Positions 8,148-15,049 of a DNA stretch of 25,035 nucleotides are shown in pieces (position 1 is the stretch's first letter; each line of letters opens with the position of its first letter). The stretch is from Clostridium sp. UBA2485 (lineage in GTDB: Bacteria > Bacillota > Clostridia > Clostridiales > Clostridiaceae), in NCBI RefSeq assembly GCF_002341865.1, contig NZ_DDOV01000116.1, positions 27,686-52,720 on the forward strand. Direction: 5' to 3'. Both the position numbers and the translations under genes were made by a program. Below the pieces are notes generated by a model that was not told where the DNA came from, made no database searches, and saw only the letters and a list, made by a program, of their open reading frames with translations.

Positions 8148-9488
8148 CTACTTATCTGTATATAAATCAAAGTTAAACTTATTTTTCTCAACTTCAAATT
8201 TATAAAATTCCTCATAATATTTATTTAAATTTTTTATTACTTCATCTATAGGTTTTTTTCCTGTTATAGCAGCATAAAGCTCGTCTAAAGTTCCTGTTTG
8301 ACTATAGGTTATAAACACAGTTGGATCATACTTTTCAACTATATAATTATCTGAATTATTATATTTATTTAGTGGATTATCTCCTAGATTTACATCTTTA
8401 TTGTCAAGTAATAATGGTAGCCCTTTATTTAGCTGCATTATTTCGCTATTAACATTATCACTTACTATCCACTCTAAAACCTCTTCAACTGCTTCTTTTT
8501 CCTTAGTTTCTTTGTTTACAACTATATATGTAAAAGGATCTATATAATGTCTTACAGGTTTATCATTGACATTGAATTTAGGTATATCTTCTACTCCAAT
8601 TTGAAAACTTAGTGGTTGTGCATTATAAAAATTATTTTTATCCTCAAAAGTAGATAAATACATAGCAGATTGTTCAAAATAAAAATCATTTCTTACCTGC
8701 TTTTTATCTTTTTCCATAAAATCTTCTGGAATTATTTCTAAATCATACATTTTTTTATAAACTTCTAGTATTCTTTTAGAAGCTGAAAAATCAAATTTTC
8801 CTTGCTTATAGTCCCAAAAACTTGTATAAATATTTCCATCAACTAAACTTGGCACACCTATAACAGCTTTCATTGATGCATATTTACCAAATGGAAATTG
8901 AAAAGGTATTATATCTGGATTCTTCTCTTTTATTTTTAATGAATACTCGATTACCTCATCCCAAGTTCTTGGAGGTCTTTCTGGATCTAATCCACATTCT
9001 TTGAATATTTCTTTATTCCAAGCTAGTTTTACATTGCTACCAGATAGCTTTATTCCTATAGGATTTTTATCATAATAAAATAATTTATCCTCTCCAACTT
9101 TGTTTAAGTCTAGGTTTAAATCTTTTAGATTAGCAATTTTATCATTTTTAATTAATTCTGTATAACCATATTGAAATATATCTGGTCCATCATCAGAATA
9201 CAATGAAACTTTTAATCTGTTAACATAATCTAAATCTTTAAAGTATTGAAATCTTACATAAATTTCATCTTGACTAGCATTAAATTTATTAATCTGATTT
9301 TCTCTTAATTGAGAATCAGTTGCAGTCATCATCCAAAAATTAACTACTTTTCTTCCTTCCATTTCTTTTGGTATTATTGCTCTTTCCTCTTTGTTGCCAT
9401 CAACAAGAATTTTGTACATAAATGAACCTAATAAAACAACAAAGGTAAATATTATGTACTTACTATATTTTTTAAAAAAATCTTTCAT
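8148..9488 (-). CDS. Extracellular solute-binding-like protein with an N-terminal membrane anchor
   Basis: 446 residues. Residues 11-28 form one hydrophobic helix after a Lys-rich start. The rest resembles family 1 sugar-binding proteins: VVNFWMM strand, NKFNASQDEIYVRF, then DGPDIFQYGYTEL, and an AWNKEIFKECGLDPERPPRTWDEV block that is characteristic of the family. Unlike most Gram-positive binding proteins it has no Cys at the end of the signal, so it is probably held by an uncleaved helix rather than a lipid, or is released after cleavage. No permease or ATPase gene is nearby; instead it is 12 bp upstream of a Wzy_C membrane protein. Start ATG 9488 follows GGAGG, and an extended -10 promoter lies 81 bp upstream. 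A sugar-sensing or polymer-handling role with the Wzy-like partner is inference only. Confidence 0.82.
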   Translation of the reverse strand: MKDFFKKYSKYIIFTFVVLLGSFMYKILVDGNKEERAIIPKEMEGRKVVNFWMMTATDSQLRENQINKFNASQDEIYVRFQYFKDLDYVNRLKVSLYSDDGPDIFQYGYTELIKNDKIANLKDLNLDLNKVGEDKLFYYDKNPIGIKLSGSNVKLAWNKEIFKECGLDPERPPRTWDEVIEYSLKIKEKNPDIIPFQFPFGKYASMKAVIGVPSLVDGNIYTSFWDYKQGKFDFSASKRILEVYKKMYDLEIIPEDFMEKDKKQVRNDFYFEQSAMYLSTFEDKNNFYNAQPLSFQIGVEDIPKFNVNDKPVRHYIDPFTYIVVNKETKEKEAVEEVLEWIVSDNVNSEIMQLNKGLPLLLDNKDVNLGDNPLNKYNNSDNYIVEKYDPTVFITYSQTGTLDELYAAITGKKPIDEVIKNLNKYYEEFYKFEVEKNKFNFDLYTDK

Positions 9489-9568
9489 AATAACCTCCGA
9501 TTATAATTACTTATTCTTTAAAAGATTTTATAACCTAATTGACATGGAGTTTTAAAAAAACCAATTAA

Positions 9569-9574
9569 ATTATA
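9569..9574 (-). promoter_or_regulatory. Extended -10 promoter of the binding-protein/Wzy-like unit
   Basis: The minus strand reads TGGTATAAT: a perfect TATAAT preceded by TG at the extended -10 position. A poor -35 (TTTTTG) lies 18 nt upstream. Transcription would start near 9562, giving a leader of about 74 nt before the ATG at 9488. The placement and quality of the -10 make this the most convincing promoter in the window. Confidence 0.6.
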
Positions 9575-9739
9575 CCATATTAAAATTCAAAACAAAAATT
9601 AATACTTTTAATTGATATTTTAATGCTATCTCTAATATTTCAATTTAAAAAGATAGTAATAAATGTGCTTTTACAAAATATTATTATAAACCTTTTTTTA
9701 AAAAAGTAAAATTATAATCTAATATTTTATCATTTACGA

Positions 9740-9764
9740 AGAAATTCACCCTTAGTGAATTTCT
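9740..9764. promoter_or_regulatory. Perfect 10-bp hairpin in the 9489-9892 intergenic region
   Basis: AGAAATTCAC and GTGAATTTCT enclose CCTTA. Neither strand continues with a T-run, so it is not a terminator. It lies about 165 bp upstream of the promoter at 9569-9574. This intergenic region of 404 bp otherwise holds the promoter, the paired boxes and the terminator at 9857-9886; I see no gene in it. Confidence 0.35.
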
Positions 9765-9856
9765 AAAATAAAATTTATGCTAAAAAACTTCAAAAGTTTT
9801 GACTGTGGAGTTTTAACCATAATTAGTAACTTTGATTCTTAATTTTCGATTAAAGT

Positions 9857-9886
9857 AAAATGACCATATATTATTATGGTCATTTT
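9857..9886 (-). terminator. Terminator of the glycosyltransferase-murJ-nitroreductase unit
   Basis: Arms AAAATGACCATA and TATGGTCATTTT (12 bp) enclose a 6-nt loop, and the minus strand continues ACTTTAATC after its T-run. It starts 7 bp after the nitroreductase stop codon. The plus strand also ends in T-rich sequence. Confidence 0.8.
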
Positions 9887-9892
9887 ATTTTA

Positions 9893-10441
9893 TTAAACAT
9901 TTTCTGTATATGGATTATTAAAACTATTTAAGAATACAAAATCATTTATATCTTTTTTATCATTATGTTTTACTTGTTCGTCACTTTTACCTATAGGCGT
10001 TAAAGCAATAACTCTAAAGTTATTTGGTATTTTAAGTGCCTCTTTTACCCTATCTTCATCTAATGCTGCGACCCAACAGCTTCCATATCCTTCAGCAGTA
10101 GCAGCTAAAACAAAATGTTCCATAGCAATAGATGCGTCTACTAAATAAAACTCTTTATTATCTACCTCTCCAGATTCTTCTGGATTAGCTATAAATACAA
10201 CTACTATAGGTGCCTCAATAACTGCACTAGCTGCTTCATTTCCACTATTTAATATAGCTTCTGATATTCTTCCCTTTAATACTTCATCTTTTACTATTAT
10301 AAGCTTATATGAGCTCTTATTTCTCCACGATGGAGCCCTCATAGTTGAATTTATCATCTTAAATAGCTTATCTTTTTCCACCTCATCATTTTTATATTTT
10401 TTTACACTAACTCTTTCTTTTATTACATCATAAAATTCCAT
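9893..10441 (-). CDS. Nitroreductase-family FMN oxidoreductase
   Basis: 182 residues, a normal length for the short nitroreductase family, cytoplasmic FMN enzymes that reduce nitro groups, quinones or flavins with NAD(P)H. The N-terminal ERVSVKKYK matches the family RRSxRxF phosphate-binding segment (about residues 9-17). NSTMRAPSWRNKSSYKLIIV at 31-50 is the usual second FMN-contact block, and GYGSCWVAAL followed by IALTPIGK is the C-terminal block. Start ATG 10441 follows GAGGAG by 10 nt; an in-frame TTG further upstream would overlap that site. It lies 55 bp after murJ with no terminator between, so it is probably the last gene of that unit, though nothing links it to polysaccharide work. 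The true substrate is unknown. Confidence 0.88.
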   Translation of the reverse strand: MEFYDVIKERVSVKKYKNDEVEKDKLFKMINSTMRAPSWRNKSSYKLIIVKDEVLKGRISEAILNSGNEAASAVIEAPIVVVFIANPEESGEVDNKEFYLVDASIAMEHFVLAATAEGYGSCWVAALDEDRVKEALKIPNNFRVIALTPIGKSDEQVKHNDKKDINDFVFLNSFNNPYTENV

Positions 10442-10496
10442 GAAAATCACACTCCTCAATTTTATTATGTGTGTTTTTATAAAAATAATGTAATAG

Positions 10497-12050
10497 TTAA
10501 GAGTTTTTAGCTTTTCCTTTAAAATGATTTAAAAAATCTATAAATACCTGTATTTTTAATAGATAACAAAGTGCTGCATAAGATATAATTCCTATTAAGG
10601 TGGAAGTTAATATAATTATAGCCTCACTTAATCTAGCAACTGTAAGAATATCTTTTAAATATGTACTACTAAATAACACCAATATTCCCATTAATACCGA
10701 AGATATCAATATTTTTATCATATCTACAATTATACTACTCATACCTAGTCCTTCGAACCTTTTACTTAAAGCTCTACTTAATATTATTGCTGTAATTATT
10801 GCTGATAAGCTTGCAGAAAGAGTTAAGCCTTCTACTCCCATTTTTTTATATAGGATAAAGCTAAATAAATAATTTAAGACTATGCCTATTAAACTATTTA
10901 TCATAGGAGTTTTAGTGTCTTTTATAGAATAAAAGCCTCTACTTAAAACATCTCTAATCCCATAAGCTATCATTGCTGGTGAATATAATAATAGTGCATT
11001 AGCTGCTAATTTTACATTTTCATTAGTAAACTTTCCTCTTTCATATATTAAGCTTATAAGTGGTTCTCTTAAAACTATGATTCCTATAGTTGCAGGTATC
11101 ATAATAAGAAGAATAATGGCAATTCCCTTATTCAATGCTTCTTTAAATTTCTTATTATTTTTTTCTGAAATATGAGAGGCTAATATAGGATATATAATCA
11201 TTGATACAACTACTGCAAAAACCTCATAAGTCATCATAGTTAACTTGTTGGCACATTCTAATATAGCTGTTGCACCTTCATAAAGAGAAGTTGCAAAAGA
11301 CTTATTAACAAATAAGTTCAGCTGTATTGAAGACGTACTTATTATTATAGGTATCATAAGTATCAATAATTTTTTAAGCTTTTCATCTTTTAAATCAAGC
11401 GTAAATTTATATTTGTAACCTAAAGAAATAAACTTAGGTACATTTATTAAATACTGAGACATAAAGGCTATCACTGTAGCAACTGCAAAACCTATAACTC
11501 CAAAACTATCAACAAAAAATACTAAATATACTATATATACTAAATTTGCTACTGCTGCCATTGCTGTAGGAGCAATAAAATGTTGATGTCCTTGAAGTGT
11601 ACCTGCTAGTACCCCCTGAAGAGTTAAAAATAATACAGATAAAAACATTATTCTAAGTATTTTAGAGGTCAATATACTTAGCTCTCTATTAACTGTAAAA
11701 CTATTTGCAAAATAATAAACTATTTGATCTGAAAAAATAATACCTAATATAGTTATTGCTAAGGTAAAAATCATAGATACTGTAAGTACATTATTTACAA
11801 AAACTTTTCTTTCTTTTAATTCATTTTCACTGTTCATTTCAGTTATAAAAGGTATTATAGTTGTACTGAGCCCATAGCCTATACTTGTAAATAAGTATAT
11901 TACACCTAAAGCCCAAACATAAATATCAGCTTCTCTAGTAGCTCCAAATTTAGCTAGCATAAGGGAATCTCTAGCTATGCCTAAAAACTTTCCTAATATA
12001 ACTAAAATCATTACAAAAATCGAACTTTTAACTATTTTACTTTTACTCAT
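10497..12050 (-). CDS. murJ: MurJ/MviN-family lipid-linked oligosaccharide flippase
   Basis: 517 residues with about fourteen transmembrane helices, matching the MurJ (MviN) branch of the MOP superfamily. It moves undecaprenyl-PP-linked precursors across the membrane; for the namesake the cargo is lipid II. The N-terminal GKFLGIARDSLMLAKFGATREADIY segment, with Arg in the first helix-loop, and the YERGKFT motif about two thirds along are family hallmarks. Start ATG 12050 follows GGAGTAGG. The gene begins 14 bp after a GT4 glycosyltransferase and close to a large polysaccharide locus that shows no Wzx gene in this window. It may therefore export this polymer's repeat unit rather than, or besides, lipid II. 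That last point is inference from context. Confidence 0.88.
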   Translation of the reverse strand: MSKSKIVKSSIFVMILVILGKFLGIARDSLMLAKFGATREADIYVWALGVIYLFTSIGYGLSTTIIPFITEMNSENELKERKVFVNNVLTVSMIFTLAITILGIIFSDQIVYYFANSFTVNRELSILTSKILRIMFLSVLFLTLQGVLAGTLQGHQHFIAPTAMAAVANLVYIVYLVFFVDSFGVIGFAVATVIAFMSQYLINVPKFISLGYKYKFTLDLKDEKLKKLLILMIPIIISTSSIQLNLFVNKSFATSLYEGATAILECANKLTMMTYEVFAVVVSMIIYPILASHISEKNNKKFKEALNKGIAIILLIMIPATIGIIVLREPLISLIYERGKFTNENVKLAANALLLYSPAMIAYGIRDVLSRGFYSIKDTKTPMINSLIGIVLNYLFSFILYKKMGVEGLTLSASLSAIITAIILSRALSKRFEGLGMSSIIVDMIKILISSVLMGILVLFSSTYLKDILTVARLSEAIIILTSTLIGIISYAALCYLLKIQVFIDFLNHFKGKAKNS

Positions 12051-12064
12051 TTACCTACTCCAAA

Positions 12065-13174
12065 TTAGTTATTGTCTATTATAGATTTATAAAAACTATA
12101 ATAATTACTCCAAAATTTTTCTATTGTAAACTTCTCTAAAACTAAATTATATATGTTTTCTCCCATAGCTTGTAAATACTTTCTTTTATCGTAACATTCC
12201 TGCATCGCTATATAAATATCCTTTTCATTTTGTGAGTTAATTATAATTCCATTAGACGGATTTATAATATTCTCTAAATCTCCTACTTTAGTAGAAATTA
12301 TAGGAGTTTTAACTATAGCAGATTCTAACATAGCTAATGGTGGAGCACCGCCTTCACTATAGGAAGCTATTATACTACAGTTACAAATAGATAAATAATC
12401 TGTTACATTATCAATAAAACCTGTTAAAATAATCTTATCTTCTAGATTTAATTCTTTTATAACCTTTTCTATATCCTCCCTTAATCCGCCGTCACCCATT
12501 AAAATTAATTTACTATTAGATTTTTCATTACTAAACTTTCCGAAAGCCTTAATTATATTTATATAATTTTTTATAGGATGAAATCTTCCTACTACACCAA
12601 AAATGAAATCATCATCAGTAATATTTAACTTTTCTCTTATATCAATTTTATCTTCTTTTAAAAATATTTTTTTTATATCAATACCATTATTCACAACAGT
12701 TTTCTCACCAATAAAATGTTTTTCATCTAATAAATTTAGCAAATTTTGAGACACACAAATATAATTATTAAAACTCTTTAATCCTAAAATACTAAGAGGA
12801 GTATAGATATAATACTTAATTTTATTATTTAAGAAGTCATATCTGTAATCACTATGAATTGTAGCTGTAGTAACAGCTTTTAATTTTCTTCTAATAAAAT
12901 AATGGATTAAAAAAGGTTGAGCTCCATGAAAATTTACAATATCTATTTTATTAGAATTTACAAACTCTATAATTTCCTTATTAATAATATCTTTTTTAAA
13001 AAATTTATGAGGCATATCAGTATTTTTTACTCTATCATATAGATATCCATCTCCAAGACAGCCTAATATATTATCAAAATACTTATTTTCACTACTGCAA
13101 AGATTTAATATATGATTAGCTCCTCCTCCATTGTCATTGCCTGAAATAATATGAAGTACTTTTATTTTAAACAC
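12065..13174 (-). CDS. GT4-family glycosyltransferase with an odd start region
   Basis: About 369 residues with the GT-B fold of family GT4, enzymes that add a sugar from a nucleotide donor to a growing glycan. The N-terminal KVLHIISGNDNGGGANHIL strand-loop, the GVVGRFHPIKN donor-domain entry (about 193-203) and the SEGGAPPLAMLESA C-terminal motif (273-286) support this. That motif has E-x9-E, two residues longer than the usual E-x7-E. Start is uncertain: the GTG at 13174 overlaps the last base of AGGAGG, too close for normal initiation. The AUA codon at 13165-13163, 8 nt after it, is well placed, and starting there gives a protein that begins like its relatives (M-K-V-L-H-I). It has its own promoter and is followed after 14 bp by murJ. 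Confidence 0.88.
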   Translation of the reverse strand: MFKIKVLHIISGNDNGGGANHILNLCSSENKYFDNILGCLGDGYLYDRVKNTDMPHKFFKKDIINKEIIEFVNSNKIDIVNFHGAQPFLIHYFIRRKLKAVTTATIHSDYRYDFLNNKIKYYIYTPLSILGLKSFNNYICVSQNLLNLLDEKHFIGEKTVVNNGIDIKKIFLKEDKIDIREKLNITDDDFIFGVVGRFHPIKNYINIIKAFGKFSNEKSNSKLILMGDGGLREDIEKVIKELNLEDKIILTGFIDNVTDYLSICNCSIIASYSEGGAPPLAMLESAIVKTPIISTKVGDLENIINPSNGIIINSQNEKDIYIAMQECYDKRKYLQAMGENIYNLVLEKFTIEKFWSNYYSFYKSIIDNN

Positions 13175-13201
13175 CTCCTATAAATTAATGCAAAATTCAC
13201 A

Positions 13202-13237
13202 ATTATAGTTGAAATTAATTCTTTATGAATTAATTTC
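13202..13237 (-). promoter_or_regulatory. Candidate promoter with an operator-like palindrome over its -35 region
   Basis: The minus strand has TATAAT at 13207-13202, about 28 nt before the GTG at 13174. Immediately upstream is a perfect 11-bp inverted repeat, GAAATTAATTC and GAATTAATTTC, with a 5-nt spacer (13211-13237). It covers where the -35 would be, and no good -35 hexamer is visible. This arrangement suits a repressor or activator site, but A/T-rich DNA makes such dyads more likely by chance. Confidence 0.45.
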
Positions 13238-13287
13238 TTAAATTGATTTTTAGATATATAATTTTTAAAATTAATATTAATAAATAA

Positions 13288-13315
13288 AAATATAGAGCCT
13301 TTTTGCTCTATATTT
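13288..13315 (-). terminator. Terminator at the end of the main polysaccharide unit
   Basis: Arms AAATATAGAGC and GCTCTATATTT (11 bp) enclose a 6-nt loop. On the minus strand TTATTTATTAAT follows the last arm, giving a U-rich tail. It lies about 185 bp after the wecG stop codon, beyond the palindromic repeat, and separates wecG from the glycosyltransferase unit that starts at 13174. Confidence 0.75.
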
Positions 13316-13359
13316 ATTATACTCTTTAATTATAATTTGCATAGCATTATTTGCTCTAA

Positions 13360-13516
13360 GGCATCTGCAAAAGAATAATAGACCAGTATGTTAGCCTATT
13401 TCCCATCATACTACGCTTACAGAACCCGCCCATAGCTCCACTATGAGCAGAATCTGACGCCTTGTCTGATATAAAATATACTAACATCTTTAATCTATTA
13501 TTCCCTTTCAGATGCC
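13360..13516 (-). repeat. 157-bp palindromic MITE-like element, copy A
   Basis: Bounded by GGCATCT and AGATGCC, with terminal inverted repeats of about 24 bp (TAAGGCATCTG... and its partner, 21 of 24 matching). The two halves pair over most of the length, ending in CTGCTCATAG, a TGGAG loop and CTATGGGCGG. By hand alignment it differs from copy B (23105-23260) at about 18 of 157 positions and lies in the opposite orientation. It encodes no plausible protein; reading frames through it are by-products. It overlaps the last codons of wecG and supplies the stop. The flanks (CTCTAA, TTAACA) are compatible with a TA target but do not prove a duplication. It could be a non-autonomous transposon relic or a structured RNA element; I do not recognise it by name. 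Confidence 0.85.
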
Positions 13517-14214
13517 TTAACAACTTTATGAAGGAATTTAGGTATCTCACCTAATCTCTTAATCCTCCAAGGTTCTTTTACCGTTCTATAAAGCCATTCA
13601 AGGCCTAAATTTATCATCCACTTAGGTGCTCTGTTTACTTTACCTGAAATAACATCAAAACTACCTCCTACACCCATAAATATATTACAAGGTAATTCTT
13701 CCATGTATTTTATTATGAAATTCTCTTGTCTAGGAGCACCCATAGCTATAAATAGTGCATAGGGACTTTTGTCTTTAATTTCCTCTACAATATGATCACA
13801 ACTATTCATATCAAAATATCCATTATGGCTTCCTACAATGTTTATCTTAGGATATTTTATTTTTAATTTATTTATACATCCATCTAAATTCTCTTGTGAA
13901 GTTCCTAAAAGATATACTGGCTTTTCTTCAAGTTCACAATACTTAATCAATTCTTCCATAACTTCAATACCAGCTATTTTTTCCTTTACAGGAGTTTTAA
14001 CTAATTTCGAAGCTATTACTGTACCTATACCATCCGGTATAATTACAGAATTATTGTCAGTAAAACTCCTAAATAAAGTTTCATCTGTTAATCCCAAATT
14101 TAATATTTCTGGATTGCCAGAAATAATATTTACTTTCTCTTTTTGCACTACATAATCAATTAGTTCTTTTTTATATCCTGAAAATATAGTGTAATTTAAT
14201 AATTCTATACCCAT
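13498..14214 (-). CDS. wecG: WecG/TagA/CpsF-family glycosyltransferase (GT26)
   Basis: 238 residues from ATG 14214 (GGAGG 6 nt upstream; an in-frame TTG before it would include that site). GT26 enzymes add N-acetylmannosamine or a related sugar to undecaprenyl-PP-linked GlcNAc, the second step of teichoic acid or enterobacterial-antigen type polymers. Seen motifs: IPDGIGTV with the likely catalytic Asp at 61, YLLGTSQENLDG (101-112), LFIAMGAPRQENFI (154-167) and GVGGSFDVISGKVNRAPKW (181-199), then the basic C-terminal tail that holds the enzyme at the membrane. The final KASERE and the stop codon come from the edge of the palindromic element (13360-13516), so the native C-terminus has been replaced. 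The gene follows the initiating sugar-phosphate transferase after 12 bp, fitting its place as second enzyme. Confidence 0.93.
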   Translation of the reverse strand: MGIELLNYTIFSGYKKELIDYVVQKEKVNIISGNPEILNLGLTDETLFRSFTDNNSVIIPDGIGTVIASKLVKTPVKEKIAGIEVMEELIKYCELEEKPVYLLGTSQENLDGCINKLKIKYPKINIVGSHNGYFDMNSCDHIVEEIKDKSPYALFIAMGAPRQENFIIKYMEELPCNIFMGVGGSFDVISGKVNRAPKWMINLGLEWLYRTVKEPWRIKRLGEIPKFLHKVVKASERE

Positions 14215-14226
14215 TAGATCCTCCAA

Positions 14227-14880
14227 TTAAAAAGCTCCTTCATTCTTAAATACTTTTACTACCGTTTGAAAAAGTATTTTTATATCTAGCCATAATGAAA
14301 AGTTTTTTATATATGTTAAATCATAATATATAGTTTTTCCTAATTCAATTTCTCCTCTTCCATTTACCTGTGCTAATCCTGTTATTCCAGGCAATACCAA
14401 AAGTCTTTGATAATAATTTTCTGGGTAATATTTAACTACATCAGGTATCTCCGGTCTAGGACCTATTAAGCTCATATGCCCAAATAAAACATTAAACAAT
14501 TGTGGTATTTCGTCTAAACTAGTTTTTCTTAAAAAAGCTCCTACTCTAGTCACCCTATTATCTGATCTGCTTTGAAACACAAAATTATCCATATTGCTTG
14601 GATCAATTTCTAATTCTCTTTTAGCTTCTGCTGAAACCACCATAGTTCTAAATTTATATATCGTAAAATTTTTTCCATTTTTTCCAACTCTAACTTGCTT
14701 AAAAACCGCTGGTCCCTTAGAATCAAGTTTTATCCATATAGTAAGTATCAAAAATATTGGAGATAAAATAATTATACCTATCAAAGAGAATATTATATCC
14801 ATTAATCTCTTAATTGCAAATTGTATAGATTTACCTTTAATCTCACTATAAACATCTATTCTAATGTCATTATTATGCAT
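14227..14880 (-). CDS. Undecaprenyl-phosphate sugar-1-phosphate transferase (monotopic PGT)
   Basis: 217 residues of the bacterial sugar transferase family (PF02397). It moves a sugar-1-phosphate from a UDP-sugar to undecaprenyl phosphate and so starts the lipid-linked repeat unit. Residues 24-52 hold the KRLMD entry and the re-entrant hydrophobic helix. The KFRTM (76-80), LRKTSLDEIPQ (117-127, with the Asp-Glu catalytic pair at 123-124) and SLIGPRPE (137-144) blocks are all present, then PGITGLAQVNGR. It lacks the extra N-terminal membrane domain of WcaJ-type enzymes, so it is the minimal form. Start ATG 14880 lies 8 nt after GGAGG; two earlier in-frame ATGs are too close to that site. wecG follows after 12 bp. 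The sugar cannot be read from sequence. Confidence 0.93.
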   Translation of the reverse strand: MHNNDIRIDVYSEIKGKSIQFAIKRLMDIIFSLIGIIILSPIFLILTIWIKLDSKGPAVFKQVRVGKNGKNFTIYKFRTMVVSAEAKRELEIDPSNMDNFVFQSRSDNRVTRVGAFLRKTSLDEIPQLFNVLFGHMSLIGPRPEIPDVVKYYPENYYQRLLVLPGITGLAQVNGRGEIELGKTIYYDLTYIKNFSLWLDIKILFQTVVKVFKNEGAF

Positions 14881-15049
14881 TAACATTTCCTCCATTTAAC
14901 AAGGCATTAATAAATAAGTAAATAATCTATATGGTGACATATTTTGCTCATACTAAGGTCACAAATTTCACTAATATCCTCACTATTAGCAAAACATTCA
15001 TTCCATATTTTGAACAGTTATTTTATTTTACATGCCTAATCTTTAATTA

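Larger units (their letters stand above)
9539..9815. repeat. Two direct copies of a 16-17 bp box in the leader region of the binding-protein gene
   Basis: TTGACATGGAGTTTTA (9539-9554) and TTGACTGTGGAGTTTTA (9799-9815) differ by one insertion and one or two substitutions. Both are followed by a short A stretch and then CCA and ATTA, so the similarity reaches about 25 bp. The first copy falls in the transcribed leader just after the promoter at 9569-9574; the second is 245 bp further upstream, near the terminator of the preceding unit. They may be paired protein-binding sites. No known box is recognised. Confidence 0.4.

Noticed and set aside
10442..10496. Terminator between murJ and the nitroreductase gene
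   Set aside because: Only weak, short complementarity without a proper T-run on the minus strand; cotranscription is more likely.
13360..13516. CRISPR repeat or insertion sequence with transposase
   Set aside because: There are only two copies, 9.6 kb apart and inverted, with no spacers and no transposase frame; a MITE-like or structured repeat fits better.
13356..13550. 64-codon minus-strand frame through copy A of the palindromic element
   Set aside because: It overlaps the end of wecG in another frame and follows the repeat sequence; no start signal or protein family fits.
14896..15049. Possible short leader peptide between the Wzy-like and sugar-phosphate transferase genes
   Set aside because: The only candidate is about 17 codons without a ribosome binding site; there is no attenuator-like stem-loop with T-run.
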